This document shows, one piece after another, positions 1 through 8,268 of a stretch of DNA of 34,184 bases. Both the position numbers and the translations under genes were made by a program. The stretch covers positions 1 to 34,184 of the forward strand of contig JAJFMT010000019.1 of the NCBI GenBank assembly GCA_020696855.1. Direction: 5' to 3'. The notes beneath the pieces are model-generated. The model did no database searches. It saw nothing but the letters and a program-made list of their open reading frames with translations, and was not told where the DNA came from. How positions within the stretch are numbered: the first letter of the stretch is position 1; each line of letters starts with the position of its first letter. The DNA is from Pseudobdellovibrio sp. Lineage in GTDB: Bacteria > Bdellovibrionota > Bdellovibrionia > Bdellovibrionales > Bdellovibrionaceae.

Positions 1-356
1 AGATAGTGAATGGCTTTGACATCCAGTTTATTCAGCTCGCCGATTAAGAACTGAAACAAAGTGCGGTCGGCGTAAGGGTAAAGCGCACCTTCCAAATGCA
101 CATCGTACTGGCCGGGCCCCAGCGGAGTAACATGAATTAAAGTGTTGTATTTGAAATCAGCGCCCAATTTGGCAATCGCCCAATGGGTGGTAAAAACTTT
201 TGAAACCGAAGCAATGGTGTAGGCTGTATTAGCATTCAAGCCTTCAACAGCACCTGTTACGGGATTTTTTGTACATTGAGTGTTTAATTTGGCCGCATGA
301 AGGGACGGGCCCGATAAAAATAGAAATAAACTTACAAAGTAAGAAAAACCCCTCAT
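1..356 (-). CDS. D-alanyl-D-alanine carboxypeptidase/endopeptidase (S13, PBP4-like), N-terminal part
   Basis: The gene starts at the ATG at 356 and runs off the left edge, so only about 118 residues are visible. Residues 1-22 look like a Sec signal peptide ending HAA, with no lipobox, so the product should be periplasmic. The catalytic Ser-x-x-Lys of penicillin-binding proteins is visible as SVSK at residues 50-53. The following segment (VFTTHWAIAKLG) and the later QYDVHLEGAL strand resemble the S13 (DacB/PBP4) fold more than class C beta-lactamases, although those also use SVSK. S13 enzymes trim or cut cross-links in peptidoglycan. In a predator such enzymes can also act on prey wall, but nothing here shows which role applies. 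The SxN and KTG motifs lie outside the window. Confidence 0.75.
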   Translation of the reverse strand, partial: MRGFSYFVSLFLFLSGPSLHAAKLNTQCTKNPVTGAVEGLNANTAYTIASVSKVFTTHWAIAKLGADFKYNTLIHVTPLGPGQYDVHLEGALYPYADRTLFQFLIGELNKLDVKAIHY

Positions 357-431
357 GAACCCCTCATTCACAAGCCGAGTAAAGCAGTCTTTTAGGCCAG
401 TTTCAAGCTTACGAAATCAATATTAAAGGGG

Positions 432-476
432 TATTAAAAGAAAAACCCCCTGGAAGCGCTGCTCACAGGGGGTTTT
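432..476 (-). terminator. Rho-independent terminator after the UDG-like lipoprotein gene
   Basis: An 11-bp perfect stem (442-452 pairing with 466-476) has a five-GC core. On the minus strand it is followed by TTTTTCTTTT. It lies 31 bp past the stop of the minus-strand gene that ends at 508 and separates it from the carboxypeptidase gene. Confidence 0.85.
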
Positions 477-507
477 GATGAATAATTAGGCAGGACTTAA
501 AAGGCGA

Positions 508-2988
508 TTAAGCCGCTAAATCCGATTTTTCAAACACACGGTAGAAGCCATTTCCGCCGCCACGGTTGATGAACTCGATAAACTTCTCTGTTTCTTTTGG
601 AATTCTTTGTTCCAAAATAATTTGGTGAAGTTTGTCTACAGCCTGGCGCTCTTCATTGCCTTGTTTAACGTTGCGCTGGCCAGAAACCCATTTAGGTACA
701 ACAATCGCAAACGCTGAACCTTTATCGCTTTCGGCATTTGAATCAAGAACGTGTGATCCGCTTGTGCCTTCCCAAACGCGTGAGAAGAATCCTAAATGAG
801 AGCGCGGAATATTCGCCATTGCGCCTTTTGCAGAGAAATTAGGAAAAACTTTTTTACTGTTAATTGCAGCTGCAGATTCTTTTATGCCACTGCCGTTTTC
901 AGTGCCTGAGCGGGCAATGTTTACTACAGGAACATTTAAGCCGAGGCGAGCCACTTCTTGAGCCGCATAAGTGCCGTCAGCAATGACGAGCTTTACGCTT
1001 CCTTGTGCCAACACCGCCTGTATTACTTTTTGGCGGTAAGCATTTGTTTGCTGTAATACAACGGCCCATTCCTGAGCTGTTGCGCCGTCCATTCCGAACG
1101 GAACAGTTTTAAGAACCAAGTGTTGTTCGCGAACACCCATATCGTCCATTAAACCTTGTAAGTATTGGCCGCGGGTTCCGGTTAAAGCACGAGATGTTAA
1201 AATATCATCTACGCCGTCCGGGTCAGCAACGATCAACACTTTCGGTTGATTGAATGTTCCGCGGTAGTGACCAAAATCACCAACACATAATGGATGGGTT
1301 TTAACATTGAAACGTGATGCCGGTTCCGGAGCTTTACAGTCAGGATTTGCATCTTTTCCGTCTTTCATTTTTCCGATCAACGCTACATCCAGATTTTCTT
1401 TCATCAGGCGGGCCATTTCAACGCCTGGGCCGCGGTCAAACACTGATTTAGCCTGTGGTGCACGAGGGCGGGCAGAGAATAACTCTTCGTTTGAAATTCC
1501 AGCAGGAGCCGGAGCATCAATCATTTTGTTCATTTTAGTCTGATCGAAGTTCGGTCTTTCGCGCGTACCGATTACAACTACGTTCGGATTTAGACGGGAA
1601 GCTGAAGAAACAGAAACCATTCTGTTTTTCGGAGTACCGAAGTCGTAGAAAGCAGGGCCGATATCAGTACGGCCATAGTTGTACTGCTCACCGCGGGCGA
1701 AGTGATTCACTTGTCCCGGATCTGCATCGATATTCCAGCGCGACTTCCACGGTTTCAGCGAAGCCAGATAGCCGTCAAAGAACTTTGCCAGCTCAACTTT
1801 TGCCTGCGCGTATCCGACTTTTTGAGCCAGTTCCATTTGTTTTGCTGAAAGGTATGTCGGGTGAGGAAACTCAGCGATCAGAATGTCATTTTTAACTGCC
1901 GAACCGTCGTTTAATTTTAAACCTTTAAGAGAAATTGTGTTCTGGCCGTTGATCACGATCTTTGAAAGATCATAACCGCCGATTTGCGCCGGGTGAACAA
2001 TACCGCTGCCGCCCGCGCCGCCGTTAGAAATCGCAAGATCATTGTAAATGCGGTCGATATTAGCTTTTAATGCGTTTTGTGCCGCAGTTACTTTTGCGGG
2101 ATCAGCCGGCTCACCGACATTCACACCTGCCAGTGAAGCATAAGCATCGCGGTCATTTTTATCTAATGGAATCGCCACTTCTTTATTACTTCCGGCGCTG
2201 GCCGCTTTGAAAGAAGGGACTTTTACTTTTTTAGACTGTAGGTCTGCTACCGAGTAGCGCGATCCAACCTGGCCGCCGTGGCTTTCGATGAAACTGCCGA
2301 TTGAGTCTTGCGCGGCACCACCGAATAACACAACTAATTTCAGAGAGTCTTTGTTGTTACGGATAATCCAGTCGATTAATTTATTTCTCCATTTTGCCAT
2401 CGGGCTGTTGATGTCCTGAGACATGAGCCAGATACCGTTATCAACAACAGTTCCTAAAGAAACCTGTTTTTTACCCTGGAATTCCGAGATCACAGGAACA
2501 CCGGCACCTGCGTATTGTCCTTTGATAGTGAAAGCAAACGCATTCATGAAAGCAGCGCTGTTCTCAACACCGAAGTGAGCGGCCATATCCTGCGCGCGTC
2601 CACCGAAGCCTGCTGTCGCCGTACGGCCTGCAGCTTCTGCGATGTGCGTTCCGTCTTGTCCTAAGAATAAAATTTTAATGCTGTTCGGAGCCTGAATCAT
2701 ACGCCACAAAGTCGGGCCGAATGCAGGTCTGAATTTTTGCTGGCCTGTCATTTCGATTGAGATGCCAGGCATGTTCGGCTGAGAAGCCACGATATCAATA
2801 AGCTCACGGCCCATCGCTGTATTTGGATCTGGTCCCGGATCATAGGCCCATGGTGCATTGAGATCAGCAACACTTGAAATGTTACGATCAGCCTGAGATT
2901 CAGTTGTTGCTGTTGGCGTTGTGTGAACGCAACCCGCTCCTACAAAGGAAGCGATGACAACTAACGATACGAGAAGTTTTGTCTTCAT
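508..2988 (-). CDS. Exported lipoprotein with two uracil-DNA-glycosylase-like domains
   Basis: The start is placed at the ATG at 2988 (826 aa). It begins MKTKLL, follows AAAGGG, and gives a lipoprotein signal ending VGAGC, so Cys20 is the likely lipidated residue. An upstream in-frame ATG at 3015 would bury this signal. Two stretches resemble the UDG superfamily. The first, about residues 104-240, has FLGQDGTH, then an AGR...GFGGRAQDM loop, then LKLVVLFGGAAQ, and HPTYL near 376-380. The second, about 580-745, has VLIVADPDG, then ALTGTRGQYLQGLM, then VKLVIADGTYAA, and IPRSHLG. These match the strand, loop and helix order of family 4/5 UDGs (GExPG, then GRPFVGxAG, then the late HPxY loop). Canonical catalytic and Fe-S residues are not clearly kept. 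Enzyme activity is unproven, and an extracytoplasmic location is unusual for this fold. A terminator follows the gene. Confidence 0.6.
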   Translation of the reverse strand: MKTKLLVSLVVIASFVGAGCVHTTPTATTESQADRNISSVADLNAPWAYDPGPDPNTAMGRELIDIVASQPNMPGISIEMTGQQKFRPAFGPTLWRMIQAPNSIKILFLGQDGTHIAEAAGRTATAGFGGRAQDMAAHFGVENSAAFMNAFAFTIKGQYAGAGVPVISEFQGKKQVSLGTVVDNGIWLMSQDINSPMAKWRNKLIDWIIRNNKDSLKLVVLFGGAAQDSIGSFIESHGGQVGSRYSVADLQSKKVKVPSFKAASAGSNKEVAIPLDKNDRDAYASLAGVNVGEPADPAKVTAAQNALKANIDRIYNDLAISNGGAGGSGIVHPAQIGGYDLSKIVINGQNTISLKGLKLNDGSAVKNDILIAEFPHPTYLSAKQMELAQKVGYAQAKVELAKFFDGYLASLKPWKSRWNIDADPGQVNHFARGEQYNYGRTDIGPAFYDFGTPKNRMVSVSSASRLNPNVVVIGTRERPNFDQTKMNKMIDAPAPAGISNEELFSARPRAPQAKSVFDRGPGVEMARLMKENLDVALIGKMKDGKDANPDCKAPEPASRFNVKTHPLCVGDFGHYRGTFNQPKVLIVADPDGVDDILTSRALTGTRGQYLQGLMDDMGVREQHLVLKTVPFGMDGATAQEWAVVLQQTNAYRQKVIQAVLAQGSVKLVIADGTYAAQEVARLGLNVPVVNIARSGTENGSGIKESAAAINSKKVFPNFSAKGAMANIPRSHLGFFSRVWEGTSGSHVLDSNAESDKGSAFAIVVPKWVSGQRNVKQGNEERQAVDKLHQIILEQRIPKETEKFIEFINRGGGNGFYRVFEKSDLAA

Positions 2989-3009
2989 CCGGGAACCCTT
3001 TCGATATAT

Positions 3010-3048
3010 TGGCAAAAGAAAATAAAAGACTTCCGTCTCCTGGAAGCC
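3010..3048 (-). terminator. Terminator-like hairpin in the leader of the UDG-like lipoprotein gene
   Basis: On the minus strand GGCTTCC (3048-3042) pairs with GGAAGTC (3034-3028), giving seven pairs with one G-U. It is followed by TTTTATTTTCTTTT. It could end the transcript of the gene finishing at 3208. However, it sits only about 20-60 bases before the start at 2988 and downstream of a candidate promoter, so it could also attenuate the lipoprotein gene. Confidence 0.5.
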
Positions 3049-3077
3049 TTTTCCTTCGCTGTTTTTTTGATACTTTT

Positions 3078-3106
3078 AGGTTATGAAATTATGGGTTTTT
3101 TCACAA
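3078..3106 (-). promoter_or_regulatory. Candidate promoter for the UDG-like lipoprotein gene
   Basis: On the minus strand TTGTGA (3106-3101) and TAACCT (3083-3078) are 17 bp apart. The implied start near 3070 gives a leader of about 80 nt that includes the terminator-like hairpin at 3028-3048. This is a match to sigma-70 consensus by eye only. Confidence 0.3.
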
Positions 3107-3207
3107 GTAGGCTAAGGTGTAGAAGTAAACAATGAAGGTATCCTGACAGACGGCTGGACTAAAGTCAGATCATTCCGGAGAAGTCTGCGAATTCGAAAAT
3201 TGAAGCG

Positions 3208-3732
3208 TTATCGCCACTGAAAAGTATTTAAAATCTGATTGCATGCTTTAAAAGTGGAATCGAAGTTTGCAACATCATCCGTGCAGGTCGCAATGATAAC
3301 TTTGTTGTCTTTATGAAAAAATTTCTGACGTGACCGTGATAGTTTATTTTTTTGATTCAAATCAATCGTTACCGTCTCATTACCGGACTGATTGCTGGAC
3401 TGAAGGCCAGTCACTTCAAGGCCGTACTGATTATAATCTTTCAAATATTGTCTGACATAGGTTTCAAGCGGCGTTTTAGCAGACACTCTTTCAGATCTGA
3501 AACTAAGTAACATTTTTTTAGGCGTTCCGATCTCAAGTATCGGCGCTGATGAATCCAAATTTTTATGAAACTGCCAGTAATCCGGAATGCCCGAAATCTG
3601 AAATCCCATTTGAGAAAATGCCAAAGAATTTTCAGGACGATTAATCCAGGAAGAGCCCGTGAGCGGATGGGTTGAGGCCATCACCTGCGCGCCTGACAAT
3701 ACTCCTAAGATTAATGCGAAAAGAAATTTCAT
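3208..3732 (-). CDS. Small secreted protein of unknown function
   Basis: 174 aa. Residues 1-19 form a signal peptide (hydrophobic core, end VMA) without a lipobox cysteine, so the product is periplasmic or secreted. The mature part is polar. It has two cysteines, in ATCTDD and KACNQ, that could form a disulfide close to the C-terminus. The ending ACNQILNTFQW resembles the final helix of several small periplasmic proteins of unknown role, but I do not recognise the family. It begins 18 bp after the mutY stop with no Shine-Dalgarno sequence of its own, so it is probably co-transcribed with mutY. A functional link is not implied. Confidence 0.6.
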   Translation of the reverse strand: MKFLFALILGVLSGAQVMASTHPLTGSSWINRPENSLAFSQMGFQISGIPDYWQFHKNLDSSAPILEIGTPKKMLLSFRSERVSAKTPLETYVRQYLKDYNQYGLEVTGLQSSNQSGNETVTIDLNQKNKLSRSRQKFFHKDNKVIIATCTDDVANFDSTFKACNQILNTFQWR

Positions 3733-3750
3733 CAGAATAAGGATAACTGA

Positions 3751-4704
3751 TTATTCGATTTTTTTCAAAATTTTCGTCATCAAACTGGATGGATTGTGTT
3801 TTTTAACTTCATTAAGGCGTATCCAGTTTTTTTTATTGGTGTTTTGTAAATTAGACCCGGTCAGCTGAATGTATATATCGTACTTTGTAACCGAATGCTT
3901 GATGTCAAATTTCTCAGGCTTCTTGTCCAGCTTCTTGGCTGACCCCTTCGGAAACGGCAGCCCTGCCAGAAACGGCGTTGTTTCGTTGGGAATCAAGTAA
4001 ATGTGACCGCCATCTTTTTGCACGGTCATATGCCAGTGCCAGATTTCGCCGGGAGTTTTCGGCTTCGAAAGCGGGAGCTTATCCACCAGATCTGACTTCA
4101 GGGATTCGCACTTGTTTTTCCACGGGCAAAGAAGACACAGCGGTTTTTTTGGAGTGCAAACGGTAGCGCCTAACTCCATCAGGCCCTGATTGATTTCTGA
4201 ATTATATTCTGTCTGGGCAAGTTCGTGCGAAAGCGCTTGCAGCTTTTGCCGCTCTTTAGGCATCCACCATTTAAGCTTCAGGCCATAGACGCGCGAAAGA
4301 ACCCGAATCACGTTTCCATCCAGAACGCCGACCTTTTGATTAAATGCAAGGCTGGCTACTGCATTGGCGGTGTAAGGTCCAAATCCCGGAAGTTCAATTA
4401 ACTCTTCGGCAGTTGTAGGAAACTTTTTTGCTGCGATTTCTTTCGCGGCTTTATGTAAATTTCTGGCGCGGGAATAATACCCTAGGCCGGCCCACATCTC
4501 GGTGACTTGCGCCTCGTTTGCACGGGCCAGATCAGCCACTTTCGGAAAGCGCTTCATGAATTTTTCGTAGTAGGGAATAACAGCAGCGACCGTCGTCTGC
4601 TGAAGCATGACTTCAGAAATCCAAATGGCATAAGGATCGCGGTTTTTTCTCCACGGAAGTTCGCGGCGATTTTGCCGGTACCACTTTAAAAGTTCTTTCT
4701 GCAT
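3751..4704 (-). CDS. mutY: A/G-specific adenine DNA glycosylase MutY
   Basis: 317 aa. MutY removes adenine mispaired with 8-oxoguanine or guanine in base excision repair. The substrate helices start with LPWR near residue 16. The catalytic glutamate is E31 in SEVMLQQT. The helix-hairpin-helix is LPGFGPYTANA (105-115) and the catalytic aspartate is D129 in VLDGNV. The 4Fe-4S ligands are C183, C190, C193 and C199, with exact C-x6-C-x2-C-x5-C spacing. The C-terminal 8-oxoG-reading (NUDIX-like) domain is present but short: E. coli MutY has 350 residues. The ATG at 4704 has no Shine-Dalgarno sequence, and a TATGAT hexamer ends 8 nt before it. It is divergent from pgi and followed by the small secreted-protein gene. 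Confidence 0.95.
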   Translation of the reverse strand: MQKELLKWYRQNRRELPWRKNRDPYAIWISEVMLQQTTVAAVIPYYEKFMKRFPKVADLARANEAQVTEMWAGLGYYSRARNLHKAAKEIAAKKFPTTAEELIELPGFGPYTANAVASLAFNQKVGVLDGNVIRVLSRVYGLKLKWWMPKERQKLQALSHELAQTEYNSEINQGLMELGATVCTPKKPLCLLCPWKNKCESLKSDLVDKLPLSKPKTPGEIWHWHMTVQKDGGHIYLIPNETTPFLAGLPFPKGSAKKLDKKPEKFDIKHSVTKYDIYIQLTGSNLQNTNKKNWIRLNEVKKHNPSSLMTKILKKIE

Positions 4705-4750
4705 GGTTTGAGATCATAGTCGAATAAATGCCAACATATACAGAATGTAT

Positions 4751-4780
4751 TTGTTCAACGCTTTGCGAAAGTTGTATAAA
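4751..4780 (+). promoter_or_regulatory. Candidate pgi promoter giving a leaderless transcript
   Basis: TTGTTC (4751-4756) and TATAAA (4775-4780) are 18 bp apart. The expected transcription start, 6-8 nt downstream, falls at 4786-4788 just before the pgi ATG at 4790. No Shine-Dalgarno sequence precedes that ATG, which fits a leaderless mRNA. Confidence 0.4.
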
Positions 4781-4789
4781 CAGTAACGT

Positions 4790-6016
4790 ATGCAAGTATT
4801 CAGCGAACGATCATCAACGCCATCTATTTCTCCGAAACTTGAGCAGGTTTATCAGAGCCTTTTAAACAATAAAGACATCGGCTTTGTTGATATACCTTCC
4901 CGGGGTTTTTTATTCGAACAGTCCGAAAAATTAGTTCAGGACCTCAAATCCAACTTCACACACTTTGTTGTCGTCGGAATCGGCGGAAGTTCAATGGGCG
5001 CCCGTGCGCTGGTTGAGTTATCTGATGCAGAAAATGTTTTGTTTCTTGATAACGTTGACACAGTTCAATTTAAAAATCTGTGGAAGAACTTAACCCGTGA
5101 TTCTAAAACACTTTCTTCGACTGCTTTTATCGTTGTTTCTAAAAGCGGTTCGACAATTGAAATTCTCTGGAACTACTCTTTGCTGGAAAAAGAACTCAAA
5201 TCAGCCGGCATCAATCTGGTTGAGAGAAGCTTTTTTATCACGGAAGCCAACGGTAACCCGCTCGCGCAGTTAGCGCAAAAAAACAAACGGCCCATTTTGG
5301 AAGTCCCGGTGGATATCGGTGGCCGCTTCTCTGTTCTGACTCCTGTCGGACTTGTTGTTGCCGGACTTTGCGGATTTTCTTTAAAGGAATTACAGACAGG
5401 CGCAAAAGCCGCGCTTGCCAATAAATCTGAAGTATTAATGGATTGTCAGTCATTTCTGAATTCATTTCAGCGTAACGAAGTTGTGACGCAGTTTTGGTTT
5501 TACAGTTCAGCCTATGGCTGGTTCGGTGCGTGGCTTGAACAGCTATGGGCCGAATCTCTCGGAAAGAAAACGACGGTCGAAGGTCGTCCAGCACCGGCAT
5601 TCAGTATGCCCGTTGTGGCCATCGGTGCGCGTGACCAGCATTCGATTTTGCAACAAGTGGCGCACGGAACGCAAAAAAACAAATTCGTTTATTTCTACGG
5701 CTTTCAGTCAGCAGAAAATTCAGAACTGAAGCTTGATAAAACAGTTTTTCCTGATTTCGAATTTATCAACGACAGAAGCTACGGCGATTTGATCGCGGCC
5801 CAGGCGCGTGCCACGGAAGAAGCTTTACGCCAGAATAATGTTTCGACTCAGTTTATTAAAATTGATGACCGAAATTTATCTTTCAGCACCGGGTATCTTT
5901 TTATGCACTTTCAGTTAGTCGTTGCAGTCCTCGGATTGCACGAACAAATCAATCCATTTGATCAGCCGGGTGTCACACTTGGTAAAGAGCTCACTTTAAA
6001 AAGACTTAAAAAATAA
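4790..6016 (+). CDS. pgi: Glucose-6-phosphate isomerase
   Basis: 408 aa. The enzyme interconverts glucose-6-phosphate and fructose-6-phosphate in the cytoplasm. Phosphate-binding elements are GIGGSSMGA (63-71) and SKSGST (117-122). The family signature is GGRFSVLTPVG (177-187). The catalytic glutamate is E255 in QLWAES and the ring-opening histidine is H284 in DQHS. The C-terminal lysine is in PGVTLGK. It is shorter than the 549-residue E. coli enzyme and nearer the compact bacterial form of about 440-450 residues. The first in-frame ATG is used, since the next methionine falls inside the fold; it lacks a Shine-Dalgarno sequence. It is the first gene of a compact unit with the ureohydrolase (8 bp gap) and msrA. 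Confidence 0.95.
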   Translation: MQVFSERSSTPSISPKLEQVYQSLLNNKDIGFVDIPSRGFLFEQSEKLVQDLKSNFTHFVVVGIGGSSMGARALVELSDAENVLFLDNVDTVQFKNLWKNLTRDSKTLSSTAFIVVSKSGSTIEILWNYSLLEKELKSAGINLVERSFFITEANGNPLAQLAQKNKRPILEVPVDIGGRFSVLTPVGLVVAGLCGFSLKELQTGAKAALANKSEVLMDCQSFLNSFQRNEVVTQFWFYSSAYGWFGAWLEQLWAESLGKKTTVEGRPAPAFSMPVVAIGARDQHSILQQVAHGTQKNKFVYFYGFQSAENSELKLDKTVFPDFEFINDRSYGDLIAAQARATEEALRQNNVSTQFIKIDDRNLSFSTGYLFMHFQLVVAVLGLHEQINPFDQPGVTLGKELTLKRLKK

Positions 6017-6024
6017 GGTTATTT

Positions 6025-6966
6025 ATGAGTAAAGAATTTAAACCATTAAGCGGCAGAGAGTTCCCTCGGTTCTCCGGTATTAAAACTTTTTTTCGCCTGC
6101 CGATTGCGGATGTGAACGAAGAATTTGATGTAGCGATTCTGGGTATTCCGTTTGATGGCGGAGTCTCTTACAGGCCCGGGGCGCGGTTCGCTCCCACTCT
6201 GGTTCGTGAAGTTTCAAGTCTGGGGCGCGGTTTTAATATGGCAAGAGCTCTTTCGATTTTTGATAAAATGAAAGTAGCCGACATCGGAGACTGTCCGACG
6301 AACCCGCTTGATTTGGCGCAGACCTATGAAAAAATCGAAAAATTTATTTCAAGCATCGTCAATTCGGGAAAAAGATTTGTTTCCGTGGGGGGCGACCATT
6401 CCACGACATTACCAGTGCTTCGCGCCTTAGAAAAAAAATACGGTAAAGTTAACTTCATTCACTTTGATGCGCACTTAGACACATATCCTGCAGCCTGGGG
6501 AATGGAGTTTCATCACGGGGCGTTTGCACGTCACGCGGTTGAAGAGGGTTTGGTTAATTCAGGAAAAATGATGCAAATAGGGATTCGCGGCCCGTTAGCC
6601 GGCGGTGATGATCTTGATTTTGTAAAAAAGCACAACGTTCATGTTGCAACAGTTGATGACATTCGCAAAGGTCACTTACAGGATTTTTTAAAAACATTGC
6701 CGGAATTTAAAGGTCCGACTTATATCAGCTTTGATATCGACTGTCTTGACCCTGCATTCGCTCCCGGAACAGGGACACCTGTACCTGGTGGGCTAACAAC
6801 CTATGAAGTGCAGCAGATTTTCCGTTCGTTAAAAATTGAAAACTTAGTTGGGGCCGACATTGTTGAAGTATCGCCGCCGTATGACCAGTCTCAGATCACC
6901 GGGATGGCTGCTGTGGACACTTTGTTTGAATTGTTAAGTCTGATGGCCTTGTCAAAAAAAGGATAA
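6025..6966 (+). CDS. speB: Agmatinase-family ureohydrolase
   Basis: 313 aa. Ureohydrolases split guanidino compounds to urea with a binuclear Mn centre. All metal ligands are visible: H125 in GGDHS, D148, H150 and D152 in DAHLD, and D237 and D239 in DIDCLDP. The active-site glutamate E281 is in VEVSPPYD. APGTGTPVPGGL and QIGIRG are typical of agmatinases (agmatine to putrescine and urea) rather than arginases. The substrate loop here reads GMEFHHGAF rather than the more common HGTxFRR, so a related substrate such as guanidinobutyrate cannot be excluded. The ATG follows AAGG and the gene is co-transcribed with pgi and msrA. Confidence 0.85.
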   Translation: MSKEFKPLSGREFPRFSGIKTFFRLPIADVNEEFDVAILGIPFDGGVSYRPGARFAPTLVREVSSLGRGFNMARALSIFDKMKVADIGDCPTNPLDLAQTYEKIEKFISSIVNSGKRFVSVGGDHSTTLPVLRALEKKYGKVNFIHFDAHLDTYPAAWGMEFHHGAFARHAVEEGLVNSGKMMQIGIRGPLAGGDDLDFVKKHNVHVATVDDIRKGHLQDFLKTLPEFKGPTYISFDIDCLDPAFAPGTGTPVPGGLTTYEVQQIFRSLKIENLVGADIVEVSPPYDQSQITGMAAVDTLFELLSLMALSKKG

Positions 6967-6967
6967 T

Positions 6968-7471
6968 ATGAAAACAGAAAAAGCCGTATTAGCTGCCGGA
7001 TGTTTTTGGGGAGTAGAAGAGTTACTGCGAACCTATAAAGGTGTTGTGAACACAGAGGTCGGGTACTGCGGTGGCGATGCCGACGAAGCTTACTATCCTA
7101 CGGTAAAGACTGGAGCCACAGAGCACGCTGAAGCCGTTCTGGTGGAATACAACCCGGCCGAATTAAGTTATGCCGATTTGCTGCGTGCCTTTTTCAAACT
7201 ACATGATCCGACCACGAAGAATCAGCAGGGTAACGACATCGGAAGACAGTACCGCTCTGCTATTTTCTATTTTAATGACGAGCAGAAGCGATTGGCTGAA
7301 GAGGCTATCAAAGAAGCTCAGAAGTCAGGTAAATGGACGCGCCCGATTGTAACTGAAGTTTCGCCTGTTGGCGGGGATTCCGGAGTGCAGTTCTTTTCTG
7401 CGGAAGATTACCACCAGGATTATCTGCAAAAAAATCCTGATGGATACATGTGCCACTACTGGCGCGACTAA
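6968..7471 (+). CDS. msrA: Peptide methionine-S-sulfoxide reductase MsrA
   Basis: 167 aa. MsrA reduces methionine-S-sulfoxide in proteins. The catalytic cysteine is C12 in GCFWG. The EHAEAV segment (52-57) carries the conserved glutamate. The GYCGG loop (32-36) and the C-terminal NPDGYMCHYW are family hallmarks, and C162 is the likely resolving cysteine. There is no signal peptide, so it acts in the cytoplasm. The ATG is one base after the preceding stop, with AAAGGA as ribosome site, so translation is coupled to the agmatinase gene. The end lies 8 bp from the end of the convergent LysR gene and no terminator hairpin is visible there. Confidence 0.95.
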   Translation: MKTEKAVLAAGCFWGVEELLRTYKGVVNTEVGYCGGDADEAYYPTVKTGATEHAEAVLVEYNPAELSYADLLRAFFKLHDPTTKNQQGNDIGRQYRSAIFYFNDEQKRLAEEAIKEAQKSGKWTRPIVTEVSPVGGDSGVQFFSAEDYHQDYLQKNPDGYMCHYWRD

Positions 7472-7479
7472 TTTTATAA

Positions 7480-8250
7480 TTAACGGTCAATAGCCGTAAT
7501 CACCTGAGCCCATAAACTTGGATTCAGAATCTCTGAACCAATCATCAGTACCGGTTCATGTTCTTTTGATTTACCTTTTTTGGCTTCAGTCGGCATAAAG
7601 CCTGTACCGCCGTAGGCGCCGAACCAGTCTTTTCTGATCGTCAGCGAGTTTGTCACCAGCACGTGCTTAAAATCATCGAAGTCTTTTTTATTGGCGCGCC
7701 CGTATTCAAAGCTTGAAAGTAACGCGTAGTTCTTATTCGTCTGGATTTTTTCAAGCACCTGAAAGCCCAGTTCATGCAAGTATTTGAATTTCTGGCGTCC
7801 CGGAGTTTTAGAAGTAAAAATGATATCGAGATTGCCGGATAAAAAATGCGCTTCCAGCTCGTTCAGGTCGTAAATTTCGACATAGATTTTCGGTACACCG
7901 ATTTGATCAAAGCAGTGCTTGCAGGCATTCATGGCGAAACTTGAAAGGCCTTCCAGCGTTCCGATATGAATTTCGCTGACTAACTGATTCTGACTCAGGC
8001 TGTGCAGTTCAGTTTCAAGGCGTTTAATTGATTTTTCAAACATTTGCGCCAATTGAAAGGCAATCGGCATCCAACCGGATTTTCTTTTAGCAGAACGGTC
8101 CAAGAGAACAATTTTCAGTTCATCTTCAATTTTCGCGATGATACGGGAAAGCTGCGGCTGGCTTAAACCGACATGCAGAGCCGCGCCTGATAAATTTTTG
8201 AAGTTAACGGCCTTAGCCAGCACACTGAGTTCATAGTAAATCTGTTGCAT
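7480..8250 (-). CDS. LysR-type transcriptional regulator, short form
   Basis: 256 aa against the usual 290-310. Residues 5-60 form the winged helix-turn-helix, including NLSGAALHVGLSQPQLSRII and the following EDELKIVLLDR wing. The rest resembles a shortened periplasmic-binding-type effector domain (IHIGTLEGL, then GNLDIIFTS), but the C-terminal subdomain is abbreviated. Start ATG follows AGAGGA. It lies 18 bp after ubiB, so it is probably the last gene of the rnr-ubiB-lysR unit. This is unusual, since LysR genes normally diverge from their target. Its target and effector cannot be read from sequence. Confidence 0.8.
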   Translation of the reverse strand: MQQIYYELSVLAKAVNFKNLSGAALHVGLSQPQLSRIIAKIEDELKIVLLDRSAKRKSGWMPIAFQLAQMFEKSIKRLETELHSLSQNQLVSEIHIGTLEGLSSFAMNACKHCFDQIGVPKIYVEIYDLNELEAHFLSGNLDIIFTSKTPGRQKFKYLHELGFQVLEKIQTNKNYALLSSFEYGRANKKDFDDFKHVLVTNSLTIRKDWFGAYGGTGFMPTEAKKGKSKEHEPVLMIGSEILNPSLWAQVITAIDR

Positions 8251-8268
8251 ACGATCCTCTGAAAACGA

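Noticed and set aside
2989-3015. Upstream ATG adding nine residues to the UDG-like lipoprotein
   Set aside because: It would bury the lipoprotein signal and include the AAAGGG ribosome site of the ATG at 2988.
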